Assembly (NCBI RefSeq): GCF_018326265.1
Contig: NZ_AP023360.1
Span: 6,879,001 to 6,943,000, forward strand
Reading direction: 5' to 3'
Source of the DNA: Catellatospora sp. IY07-71
Lineage (GTDB): Bacteria; Actinomycetota; Actinomycetes; Mycobacteriales; Micromonosporaceae
DNA length: 64,000 nt
The notes under the pieces were generated by a model. That model was not told the origin of the DNA and did not search any database. It worked only from the letters and a program-made list of their open reading frames with translations. A program made the position numbers and the translations under genes. Shown here piece by piece: positions 43,717 through 52,136 of this stretch. Position 1 is the first letter of the stretch, and every line of letters starts with the position of its first letter.

Positions 43717-44897
43717 CGGCGCAGACCGAACGTCTGGTGGATCTCTTCGAACACGGCCTCGACGCCCCGATCTGCCTGACCTGGGAGCTGACGTACGCCT
43801 GCAACCTGTCCTGCACGCACTGTCTGTCCAGCTCGGGGCGGCGTGACCCGCGGGAGCTGAGCACTGCGGAGGCGAAGGCCGTCATCGACGAACTGGAGGC
43901 CATGCAGGTCTTCTACGTCAACATCGGCGGCGGCGAGCCGACCGTGCGCCCCGACTTCTGGGAGCTGCTCGACTACGCGACCGCCCACCACGTCGGCGTG
44001 AAGTTCTCGACCAACGGGGTGCGGATCGACACCGAGGCAGCCCGGCGGCTGGCCGCCGATGACTACGTCGACGTGCAGATCTCGCTGGACGGCGCGACCG
44101 CGGAGGTCAACGACGCGGTCCGCGGGCCCGGCTCCTACGACACGGCCCTGCGCGCCATGGCCCACCTGGCCGACGCCGGCATGCGCGACTTCAAGCTGTC
44201 GGTGGTGTGCACCCGGCACAACATCCCGCAGCTGGACACGTTCCGGGAGATCGCCGACCGGTACGGCGCCCAGCTGCGGCTGACCCGGCTGCGCCCCTCC
44301 GGCCGCGGCGCCGACGTCTGGGACGAGCTGCACCCGCTGCCGCGCCAGCAGCGCGAGCTGTACGACTGGCTGGTGGCCCACGGCGACAATGTGCTGACCG
44401 GCGACTCGTTCTTCCACCTGTCGGCGTTCGGGAGCGCGCTGCCGGGGCTCAACCTGTGCGGCGCGGGACGGGTGGTGTGCCTGATCGACCCGGTCGGCGA
44501 CGTGTACGCCTGCCCGTTCGCCATCCACGACGAGTTCCTCGCCGGCAACGTGCGCGGCGAGGGTGGTTTCGCCGAGGTCTGGCGCCGGTCACCGCTGTTC
44601 CTCGGGCTGCGCCGGCCGCAGCAGGGCGGGGCGTGCAGCTCCTGCGCGTTCTTCGACACCTGCAAGGGCGGCTGCATGGCCGCCAAGTTCTTCACCGGCC
44701 TGCCGCTGGACGGGCCGGATCCCGAGTGCGTCCAGGGCTACGGCGAGTCGCTGCTCGCGAGCCGGGGCGAGGTCCCCAGGCCGTCCGGCGACCACTCGCA
44801 CCGCACCGCTCCCCCGCGCCCGGTGCCGGTCCGCATCGCCCGGCCGCCGGTCAGCGCGTGCGAGGAGTCGCCGCTGGCCGGCGTGCAGGTGCGCTGA
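43713..44897 (+). CDS. mftC: Mycofactocin radical SAM maturase
   Basis: A 394-residue radical SAM/SPASM enzyme. The cluster motif CNLSCTHC lies at about residues 30-37, GGGEPTVRPDFWELL follows, and the SPASM region has LCGAGRVVCLIDPVGDVYAC and CSSCAFFDTCKGGC. It decarboxylates the MftA C-terminal Tyr and forms the C-C link to Val. Relative to the family a Pro/Arg-rich tail of about 45 residues at the C terminus is extra. It overlaps mftB by four bases and mftD by three. Confidence 0.97.
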   Translation: MTAQTERLVDLFEHGLDAPICLTWELTYACNLSCTHCLSSSGRRDPRELSTAEAKAVIDELEAMQVFYVNIGGGEPTVRPDFWELLDYATAHHVGVKFSTNGVRIDTEAARRLAADDYVDVQISLDGATAEVNDAVRGPGSYDTALRAMAHLADAGMRDFKLSVVCTRHNIPQLDTFREIADRYGAQLRLTRLRPSGRGADVWDELHPLPRQQRELYDWLVAHGDNVLTGDSFFHLSAFGSALPGLNLCGAGRVVCLIDPVGDVYACPFAIHDEFLAGNVRGEGGFAEVWRRSPLFLGLRRPQQGGACSSCAFFDTCKGGCMAAKFFTGLPLDGPDPECVQGYGESLLASRGEVPRPSGDHSHRTAPPRPVPVRIARPPVSACEESPLAGVQVR

Positions 44898-46081
44898 TGT
44901 TCGGCAACCCGTGGTTCGAGACGGTCGCCGAGGCCCAGCGCCGGGCGAGCAAGCGCCTGCCGTACGCGGTGTACGGCGCGCTGCTGGCCGGTTCCGAGCG
45001 CGGCGCCACCGTCGCCGACAACGTCGGCGCGTTCGCCGAGCTGGGCTTCGCGCCCCGGGTGGCGGGCCACCACGCCGTCCGCGAGCTGAGCACGACGGTG
45101 CTCGGGATGCCGACGGCGATGCCGGTCCTGATCTCGCCGACCGGGGTGCAGGCCGTGCATCCCGACGCCGAGGTGGCGGTGGCCCGCGCCGCGGCCGGCC
45201 ACAATGTGATCATGGGCTTGAGCTCGTTCGCGTCCAAGGACGTGGAGGAGGTCGTCGCGGCCAATCCGAACACCGCGTTCCAGCTCTACTGGAGCGGCGA
45301 CCGCGACACGATCCTGCAGCGCATGGAGCGGGCGCGGGCCGCCGGCTGCCGGGCGCTCATCCTGACGCTCGACTGGTCGTTCTCCCACGGCCGCGACTGG
45401 GGCAGCCCCACGATCCCGGACCGGATCGACCTCAGGACCATGCTGAGGATGGCCCCTGACGTGCTGCCGCACCCGCGCTGGCTGTGGCGGTTCGTGCGCG
45501 CGGGCCGGCTGCCCGACCTGACCACCCCGAACATGCGGCAGGCGGGCGGCGGCGTCCCGACCTTCTTCGGCGCGTACGGCGAATGGATGCACACACCCCC
45601 GCCGAGCTGGGTTGACATCGGCTGGCTGGCGAAGGAGTGGGGCGGGCCGTTCCTGCTCAAGGGCGTCGGGCGGGTCGACGACGCCCGGCGCGCGGTCGAC
45701 GCGGGCGTCACCGCGCTGTCCGTGTCCAACCACGGCGGCAACAACCTCGACACCACCCCGGCGACGATCCGGCTGCTGCCCGCGATCGCCGAGGCCGTCG
45801 GCGACCAGATCGAGGTGCTGCTCGACGGCGGGGTCCGGCGCGGCGGCGACGTGGCCAAGGCCCTGGCGCTCGGCGCGCGGGCCGTGCTGATCGGGCGGGC
45901 CTACCTGTGGGGCCTGGCCGCGAACGGGCAGGCCGGCGTCGCGAACGTCCTCGACATCATGCGCGGCGGCCTCGACTCGGCGGTGCTGGGCCTGGGCCAC
46001 GCCTCGGTCGGCGAGCTGGGTCCCGACGACCTGGTGATCCCGGACGGCTTCACGCGTACGGCGGGGGCGGCGGCGCGGTGA
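44897..46081 (+). CDS. mftD: Mycofactocin FMN dehydrogenase MftD
   Basis: A 394-residue FMN-dependent alpha-hydroxy-acid dehydrogenase family member. PVLISPTGVQAVHPDAEVAV, FQLYWSGDRDTILQRMERAR, ALSVSNHGGNNLDTTPATIR (active-site His) and VLLDGGVRRGGDVAKALALG are seen. It oxidises the excised dipeptide-like core to premycofactocin. The start ATG overlaps the mftC stop, and mftE begins within its last codon. Confidence 0.96.
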   Translation: MFGNPWFETVAEAQRRASKRLPYAVYGALLAGSERGATVADNVGAFAELGFAPRVAGHHAVRELSTTVLGMPTAMPVLISPTGVQAVHPDAEVAVARAAAGHNVIMGLSSFASKDVEEVVAANPNTAFQLYWSGDRDTILQRMERARAAGCRALILTLDWSFSHGRDWGSPTIPDRIDLRTMLRMAPDVLPHPRWLWRFVRAGRLPDLTTPNMRQAGGGVPTFFGAYGEWMHTPPPSWVDIGWLAKEWGGPFLLKGVGRVDDARRAVDAGVTALSVSNHGGNNLDTTPATIRLLPAIAEAVGDQIEVLLDGGVRRGGDVAKALALGARAVLIGRAYLWGLAANGQAGVANVLDIMRGGLDSAVLGLGHASVGELGPDDLVIPDGFTRTAGAAAR

Positions 46082-46776
46082 CCGCCTGGCTGAACCGGGC
46101 CGTGTGGCCCGAGGTGCCCGCGGCCGGTGCACTCGTGCTGGTGCCGGTCGGGTCCACCGAGCAGCATGGACCGCACCTGCCGCTCACCACCGACACCGTC
46201 ATCGCCCGCGCCGTCGCCGAGCGGGTCGCGGCCCGCCTGCCGGGGCAGGCCCTGGTCGCGCCCGCGATCGCCTTCGGCGACAGCGGCGAGCACGCGGGCT
46301 TCCCGGGCACGATCTCCATCGGGCACGAGGCGCTGCGGCTGGTGCTCATCGAGACGATGCGCTCGCTGGCGCTGTGGGCCGGGCGGGCGGTCTTCGTCAA
46401 CGGTCACGGCGGCAACACCCGCACCCTGGACGACGCGGTCGCGACCCTGCGGGCGGAGGGCCATCACGTCGCCTGGACACCCTGCGTGTTCCCCGGCGAC
46501 GCGCACGCCGGCCGGTCCGAGACCTCGGTGATGCTGCACCTCGCCCCCGGTGAGGTCCGCCTCGCGGACGCGGCCGCCGGTGACACCCGCCCGCTCGCCG
46601 CGCTGATGCCGCAGCTGGTCCGGAGCGGGGTCCGGTCCGTCGCCCCGAACGGCGTGCTGGGCGACCCCGCCGGCGCCGGGGAGCGGGAGGGCCGTGCCCT
46701 GCTCGACGCGCTGGTCGACGACACGGTCCGCCGGGTCACGGCCTTCACGCCCGACCACCGTGGGCGCCTCGGATGA
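46078..46776 (+). CDS. mftE: Mycofactocin peptidase MftE (creatininase family)
   Basis: A 232-residue creatininase-like metallopeptidase starting at GTG 46078, overlapping the mftD stop (GTGA). VLVPVGSTEQHGPHLPLTTD, AIAFGDSGEHAGFPGTISIG and VFVNGHGGNTRTLDDAVATL carry the metal ligands. It cleaves the modified C-terminal residues off MftA. The stop overlaps the mftF ATG. Confidence 0.96.
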   Translation: MTAWLNRAVWPEVPAAGALVLVPVGSTEQHGPHLPLTTDTVIARAVAERVAARLPGQALVAPAIAFGDSGEHAGFPGTISIGHEALRLVLIETMRSLALWAGRAVFVNGHGGNTRTLDDAVATLRAEGHHVAWTPCVFPGDAHAGRSETSVMLHLAPGEVRLADAAAGDTRPLAALMPQLVRSGVRSVAPNGVLGDPAGAGEREGRALLDALVDDTVRRVTAFTPDHRGRLG

Positions 46777-48233
46777 CCCTGCCCGTGGGATTCGCCGTCG
46801 TCCTCGACGCCCGGACCCGCTTCGTCGACGGCGGCCGTGCCCTGCTCGGCGGGGCGCCCACCACCCACCTGGTGCGGCTGACGCCGCGGGCCCGGAGGCT
46901 GTTCGACGGCCGTACGCTGCGGGTGCGCGACGCGGCGAGCGCCGCGCTCGCCGACCGGCTGCTCGAACTCTCGATCGCGCACCCCGGCGTCGACGAGATC
47001 CCGCCGCACCCGGACCCCCGCTGCACCTACGTCATCCCGGTGCACGACCGGCCGCGGCAGCTCGACCGGCTGCTGGCCGGCATCGGGCCGGGCAACGAGG
47101 TCATCGTCGTGGACGACGCCTCCACCGGCCCGGCGGCGATCGCGGCGGTCGCCGAGCGGCACGGCGCGCGGCTGGTCGCCCTGCCGCGCAACCTCGGCCC
47201 GGCCGGGGCCCGTAACGCCGGTCTGCGGCTGGTGCGCACGCCGTTCGTCGCGTTCGTGGACTCCGACATCGTGCTCGCCGACGACACGGTGCCGACGCTG
47301 CTCAAGCATTTCCACGATCCGCGTACGGCCGTGGCGGTCCCCCGCATCACCGGGCTGCGTACGGCGACCTCGGAAACGTGGATCGGGCGCTACGAGAACA
47401 CCCGCGGCTCGCTGGACCTGGGCGCGCGGCCCGCGTCCGTGCAGCCCGGCTCGTACGTGTCCTGGGTCTCCACCGCCTGCCTCGTCGCGCGGGTCAGCGC
47501 GATCGGCGACGGGTTCGACGAGAGCATGCGGGTCGGCGAGGACGTCGACTTCGGGTGGCGGGCGGTCGCCGCGGGCTGGCGCGTGCGGTTCGAGCCGTCG
47601 GTCGCCGCGGCGCACGAACACCGTGCCCGGTTCGGGGACTGGTTCGTGCGCAAGGTGCAGTACGGCACCGGGGCGCATCCGCTGGCCGTACGGCATCCCC
47701 GGGCGGTCGCCCCGGCGATCATGGCGCCGTGGAGCGCCGCGCTGGCCGTCGCCGTGCTCGCGCAGCGGCGCTGGTCGGTGCCCGCGGCGGCGGCGATCTG
47801 CGCGGTGACCGCGGCCCGGATCTCCCGCAGGCTCGACGTCGAGGGAGCGGCCGGGCTCGGCGTGCGGCTCACCGCCGGCGGCGTGGTCGGCACCCTGCTG
47901 CAGACCGGCGGCCTCATCACCCGGCACTGGTGGCCGGTCACCGCCGTCGGCTGCCTCTTCTCGCGGCGGGTACGCCGCGCGGCCGCGGTCGCGGCGGTGG
48001 CCGATGTCCTGCTGGAGTACGCGAACAGCCGGGTCGACCTGGACCTTCCCCGCTACTGGCTCGGCCACCGGCTCGACGACGTCGCCTACGGCAGCGGGGT
48101 GTGGCTGTCGGCCATCCGGGGGCGGTCGGCCGCGTCCCTGCTGCCGCAGCTGCGGAGGCCGTCCACCAGCCGCCGCAGCGGGCGGCGGAATGGGGCGGTC
48201 AGCCGAGGCCCAGCGCCGGGAGGCACTCCTTGA
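46773..48233 (+). CDS. mftF: Mycofactocin glycosyltransferase
   Basis: A 486-residue GT2 enzyme. CTYVIPVHDRPRQLDRLLAG, EVIVVDDASTG, LGPAGARNAGL, the DxD-like FVDSDIVL and the WVSTACLVARVSAIGDGFDE/GEDVDFGWR segments are typical. Hydrophobic helices in the C-terminal third fit membrane association. It adds the oligoglucose tail to premycofactocin. It ends the mft operon; the 3' end overlaps the convergent acetyltransferase gene by 35 bases. mftG and mftR are absent. Confidence 0.95.
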   Translation: MTLPVGFAVVLDARTRFVDGGRALLGGAPTTHLVRLTPRARRLFDGRTLRVRDAASAALADRLLELSIAHPGVDEIPPHPDPRCTYVIPVHDRPRQLDRLLAGIGPGNEVIVVDDASTGPAAIAAVAERHGARLVALPRNLGPAGARNAGLRLVRTPFVAFVDSDIVLADDTVPTLLKHFHDPRTAVAVPRITGLRTATSETWIGRYENTRGSLDLGARPASVQPGSYVSWVSTACLVARVSAIGDGFDESMRVGEDVDFGWRAVAAGWRVRFEPSVAAAHEHRARFGDWFVRKVQYGTGAHPLAVRHPRAVAPAIMAPWSAALAVAVLAQRRWSVPAAAAICAVTAARISRRLDVEGAAGLGVRLTAGGVVGTLLQTGGLITRHWWPVTAVGCLFSRRVRRAAAVAAVADVLLEYANSRVDLDLPRYWLGHRLDDVAYGSGVWLSAIRGRSAASLLPQLRRPSTSRRSGRRNGAVSRGPAPGGTP

Positions 48234-48843
48234 CGCCGGTCAGCTCGATGTCGTCGCGCCGGACCTGCTCCCAGGCGTCCCGGGTCAGCACCCAGCGCTG
48301 GATCTGCGCGACCTCGCCGCGGCGGGTGTCCCAGGTGGTGCCGTTCTTCACGTAACCCAGCGCCTGCGAAACCTTGTTGGAAGCGTGATTGTCGGTGAAC
48401 GCGTCGCTTTCGGCCTCGCGTGCGTTCAGCCCGGCGAACGCCAGATGCAGCACGGCCGCGCGCATCTCCCGGCCGATCCCGCTCCCGCGCCGGCCCGGCG
48501 CCAGCCAGGAGAAGGTGGAGACCGTCCCGAACCTCTTGAAGTCGACGCCGCGCAGGTCCTGCATGCCGATCGGCTCACCGTCCAGCAGCACGACGAAGTA
48601 CAGCCGCCAGAAGCTCTCCTCCACGCGGGCACGCCCCGCCCAGATGGCCCGCAGCCACCGCCACTCGCGGTCGGGACTGTCCGCGTAAAGCGACATCGGA
48701 TCGTCGAACGGCCAGGGCGCGACATCGGCGACACCGGCGCGGACGATCGGCACCAGCCGCTCCAGCAGCTCATCCGTGGCCGCGGCCAGCGTCAGCCGCG
48801 GCGTGCGCACCTCAAGGTTCAGCGGAGGGTACGTGTGGATCAC
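48199..48843 (-). CDS. GNAT family N-acetyltransferase (RimJ/RimL-like)
   Basis: A 214-residue acetyltransferase. The start is VRTPRLTLAAATDELLERL in style, the acetyl-CoA loop is LAPGRRGSGIGREMRAAVLH (about residues 112-131) and SNKVSQALGYVKNG is the typical C-terminal motif. Substrate unknown. It is convergent with mftF, overlapping it by 35 bases, and 52 bases from the next same-strand gene's stop. Confidence 0.92.
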   Translation of the reverse strand: MIHTYPPLNLEVRTPRLTLAAATDELLERLVPIVRAGVADVAPWPFDDPMSLYADSPDREWRWLRAIWAGRARVEESFWRLYFVVLLDGEPIGMQDLRGVDFKRFGTVSTFSWLAPGRRGSGIGREMRAAVLHLAFAGLNAREAESDAFTDNHASNKVSQALGYVKNGTTWDTRRGEVAQIQRWVLTRDAWEQVRRDDIELTGVKECLPALGLG

Positions 48844-48895
48844 ACGTGAACCGTATGCGGACCGGACGCCGTCCGCAACCGACGCTCCATTCGGC

Positions 48896-50719
48896 TCAGT
48901 GAATCGTCCGGGTGACCGGCACCCTGGTGGCGGTGAAGGAGACCGTCATCCCGCTCACCCATACCGCCCACACGATCTGCAGATCGCTGCGGCCTTTCCC
49001 GGGTGTCTCCAGCAGGATGTCGGGCAACCCGGCGAGGGTGCACCCAGCGGTGAAAGCGGAGAGGACCTCCTCCGTCAGCCGATCGTGGAGCACGACCACC
49101 AGCTGGCCAGCGCGATCCTGCCACTCGGGCGCGGCGCGTACGGTCAGCCGCGGCCGCATCGAGGCTCCCGGCTCGTACGTGCCGCTGACCGAGATCGACA
49201 GCTCCGGACCCGACTGCGCCGACTCGCGGATCGGGCCGCACTGCCAGCACTTGCCGGCGATGCGCTGCCACTGCTCCAGTTCGGGGTCGCTGTACCGGAA
49301 GACGCCGAGCTCCGACCCGCAGCGCGGGCAGGAGCCCTCGACGCCGTGGCTGTCCAGCCGGTGGAATGCGTGCAGGGCAAGGTACATGTCGTTTCCCGGG
49401 ACCAGGCCCGCCGCCGCGGCGAACGCCTCGTCCCAGCGCCCGACCGCCTTGTCCAGCCGCGACATGAGGCGGCCGGGATCCTGCCAGATCCGGTGGTCGA
49501 CGTTCTCGTGGAGCAGCTCGACCGCGCTCCAGGCGGCATCCTCTACCTGCTCGCGGGCGCGGTCGAGCGCGTCCAGCGCGTCCTCCAGCTCATCGTTCAT
49601 CGACCTGTCGCTGACCTTCAGCAGCACCCGTCGGATGCGGTCGGCTCTCCGGCTGTGGCCGAGCGCCTCCCGGCACCTGTCGAGCAGCGGCGCGGCAAAG
49701 TCGCGGCAGTCCGTGGCGACGTCGGCGGGCGTGTCCCCGGCCGCCGGTGTGCTGGGCGCGAAGCGCAGCGCCGGATCGCCGACCAGCGCGATGCCGTAGC
49801 CGGTGGGAATCTGGTGGCCCTGGTTGAGCCGCTGGACGGCGGCACCGAGACTCAGCCCTTCGGCCAGCGAGCGCGCACACAGCCCCACGGCGTCGAAGCG
49901 GGGGTCGAGGTCGCCGACCATCGCGATCACCCCGACCGGCCAGCCGCTCAGCGCACCGGCGCAGAGGCTGTTGGTGGACGAGAACTCGTTCGTCGCGGCG
50001 TCGAACGTCATGCAGCCCATCAGGGCGACGACGGCGGCCCGCAGCGACGCCGCCGGAACGGCGGTGCGCAGGTACTGCGTCATACACCGGCAGACGCCCT
50101 GGTCCGGGTCGCAGCCGTCGGCCAGTGGCCGTCCGGCGGAGTGCTCCGGCCCGGTGGCGCCGCAGATGAGATGCGAGCCGAGGCCCATGTGGCCCAGGTC
50201 GGAGTGGCCGACGATGCCCAGCATCCGCCAGGGCGAGGCCAGGACCGAGCTCAGCCGCTCGGGGCGGGCGGCGGCGAGGTCGTCGGTCTTCCCGCAGAAT
50301 CCACCGATCGAATCGATGACGGCGTCGTCACCCGGCAGGATGCGGGTGTGCGCGAGCCGGAGCTTCGACGCCTGGAACTCCGCGTCCGCAGCGTCCTCGA
50401 CGAGCACCAGTCCGAACGGGATCCCCGACCGCAGCGACGAAGCCACCCATTTGCGGGCCAGCTCCGCCGAGAATCCGTGCCGCCATGCGAACAGCAGCAC
50501 CGAGGAGGGCGTGCATTCGTCCGGCAGCCGGCAATCCGAGGCGAGCACGCGCACCACCGGGCGGCCGAGGTCGTCGCCCAGCTGCCGGGCGGTCTCCAGC
50601 AGAGCCTCGTCCGCGCAGGCGATGACGTCGTTCGACAGATCCGGCGCGGATGCATCCGGCCGCAGCGGCAGACTCTGATACGCGTCGATGATGTCGGAAG
50701 GCGCGGGAACGTCTGACAT
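48896..50719 (-). CDS. Caspase-fold protease-like protein with zinc ribbon
   Basis: A 607-residue protein. The region of about residues 90-310 reads as a caspase-fold peptidase of the gingipain (C25)/CHAT kind: a His motif in LGIVGHSDLGHMGLGSHL (His 172), a Cys in ALMGCMTF (Cys 236) and the closing GYGIALVGDPALRFAP, common at the end of C25 domains. A helical part follows (DALDRAREQVEDAAWSAVEL), then a zinc ribbon CPRCG...CWQCG at about residues 463-495 and a beta-rich C terminus of about 110 residues. No signal peptide, so cytoplasmic. Activity is plausible but unproven. It lies between the mft and NRPS genes, divergent from the latter. Start ATG 50719. Confidence 0.65.
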   Translation of the reverse strand: MSDVPAPSDIIDAYQSLPLRPDASAPDLSNDVIACADEALLETARQLGDDLGRPVVRVLASDCRLPDECTPSSVLLFAWRHGFSAELARKWVASSLRSGIPFGLVLVEDAADAEFQASKLRLAHTRILPGDDAVIDSIGGFCGKTDDLAAARPERLSSVLASPWRMLGIVGHSDLGHMGLGSHLICGATGPEHSAGRPLADGCDPDQGVCRCMTQYLRTAVPAASLRAAVVALMGCMTFDAATNEFSSTNSLCAGALSGWPVGVIAMVGDLDPRFDAVGLCARSLAEGLSLGAAVQRLNQGHQIPTGYGIALVGDPALRFAPSTPAAGDTPADVATDCRDFAAPLLDRCREALGHSRRADRIRRVLLKVSDRSMNDELEDALDALDRAREQVEDAAWSAVELLHENVDHRIWQDPGRLMSRLDKAVGRWDEAFAAAAGLVPGNDMYLALHAFHRLDSHGVEGSCPRCGSELGVFRYSDPELEQWQRIAGKCWQCGPIRESAQSGPELSISVSGTYEPGASMRPRLTVRAAPEWQDRAGQLVVVLHDRLTEEVLSAFTAGCTLAGLPDILLETPGKGRSDLQIVWAVWVSGMTVSFTATRVPVTRTIH

Positions 50720-51047
50720 GGATTCCAATCCTCACCCGGCAGCACGTGGTCGAAGCCGGGCCTACTGTATAGCCAAGCAGCGCGGGCGGTCGGCGCACCC
50801 GTTGCGGCCTGACGGTTTGCCGTCCAGCCGGGAAAATCAACACGACCACCGGCGCGTTGCCGAGCGTGATTGTTGCTTTGTTTCACTGAGAGTAATCGAT
50901 GACTCGGGTGTCCAATGAGTCTCGATCTTAGGTGGGTCAGCATGTAGGTTGTTCCCCGTGGCCACGCGCAGCGGAGCGCGGCGGAACCGTGCGCCTGCGC
51001 GTCGGTGAGCTGCACTTGACCATCGAGCCAATGGGGGGACCGACGCC
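50720..51047. other. 328-base divergent promoter region before the NRPS cluster
   Basis: No protein-like frame. An AT-richer stretch at about 50866-50960 (TTGTTGCTTTGTTTC and following) probably holds the promoter of the amidinotransferase/NRPS operon, but I could not settle on a -35/-10 pair. A GGGGGGA ribosome site lies just before the ATG at 51048. Confidence 0.5.
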
Positions 51048-52136
51048 ATGCGTGATTCCGATGTCGCGACCGAGGTGCACTGCCCTGTTTCTTGTCACAA
51101 CGAATGGGATCCGCTCGAAGAAGTGATCGTCGGCATCGTCGACAACGCCCACTTCCCGCCGTGGCATGTCGCCGTCGGCGCGCCGCTGTCGGCCGCGCAG
51201 CGCGAGGTCTTCCAGCAGCGGGCCGGGCAGCCGTTCCCGGCCGACCAGGTGGCCGCCGCACGCGACGAGCTGGACCAGTTCGTGGACATCCTCGAGCGCG
51301 AGGGCGTCACGGTGCGCCGGCCGGAGCCGCGCGATCACTCCGCCTCCTACGGCGGCCCCGGCTGGCAGAGCACGGGGCTGTACGACGCGATGCCGCGCGA
51401 CCTGCTGCTCGTCGTCGGCAACGACGTCATCGAGGCGCCGATGGCCTGGCGCTCGCGTCACCACTCGGCCTCGGCGTACCGGCCGCTGCTCAAGGAGTAT
51501 TTCCGGCAGGGGGCTCGCTGGACCTCGCCGCCGAAGCCCGAGCTGTCCGACGAGCTCTACCACGCGGACTGGACGGACCAGCCGGACGGTGAGCCGTTCC
51601 GTTCGGTCATCACGGAGTTCGAGCCGACCTTCGACGCCGCCGACTTCGTCCGTTGTGGACGCGACATCTTCGGCCAGCGCAGCCACGTCACGAACGGCAT
51701 GGGCATCGAGTGGCTGCGCCGCCACCTCGGCGACGAGTACCGCGTCCACGAGGTGGTGCTGAACGACGACCACCCGATGCACATCGACGCGAGCCTGATG
51801 CCGCTGGCCCCCGGCAAGCTGCTGATCCAGCCGGAGCGGGTGCCGCAGGTGCCCGACCTGTTCAAAGACTGGGAGGTGCGGGCCGCCCCCGCGCCGGTCA
51901 TCCCCGACGGCCACCCGCTCTACATGACCAGCAAGTGGATCAACATGAACGTGCTGATGATCGATGAGCAGCGCATGGTCGTCGAGGCGCAGGACGAGCC
52001 GATGATGCGGCTGGCCGAGAGCTGGGGCATCGCGCCGATCCCCTGCCCGTTCCGCAACTTCAACAGCTTCGGCGGTTCGTTCCACTGCGCGACGGTCGAC
52101 GTCCGCCGCCGCGGTGAGCTGCGCTCCTACCTGTGA
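51048..52136 (+). CDS. Amidinotransferase (arginine:glycine amidinotransferase-like)
   Basis: A 362-residue enzyme with the AGAT catalytic triad: Asp/Glu region TFDAADFVRCGRDIFGQRSH (about residues 196-215), His in LNDDHPMHIDASLMPL (about 243) and the nucleophile Cys in NSFGGSFHCATVDVRRRGE (Cys 347). It moves an amidino group from arginine to an amine, giving a guanidino product such as guanidinoacetate, as CyrA does in cylindrospermopsin biosynthesis. Its stop overlaps the NRPS start (GTGA), so it belongs to the biosynthetic operon. The acceptor amine is unknown. Confidence 0.92.
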   Translation: MRDSDVATEVHCPVSCHNEWDPLEEVIVGIVDNAHFPPWHVAVGAPLSAAQREVFQQRAGQPFPADQVAAARDELDQFVDILEREGVTVRRPEPRDHSASYGGPGWQSTGLYDAMPRDLLLVVGNDVIEAPMAWRSRHHSASAYRPLLKEYFRQGARWTSPPKPELSDELYHADWTDQPDGEPFRSVITEFEPTFDAADFVRCGRDIFGQRSHVTNGMGIEWLRRHLGDEYRVHEVVLNDDHPMHIDASLMPLAPGKLLIQPERVPQVPDLFKDWEVRAAPAPVIPDGHPLYMTSKWINMNVLMIDEQRMVVEAQDEPMMRLAESWGIAPIPCPFRNFNSFGGSFHCATVDVRRRGELRSYL

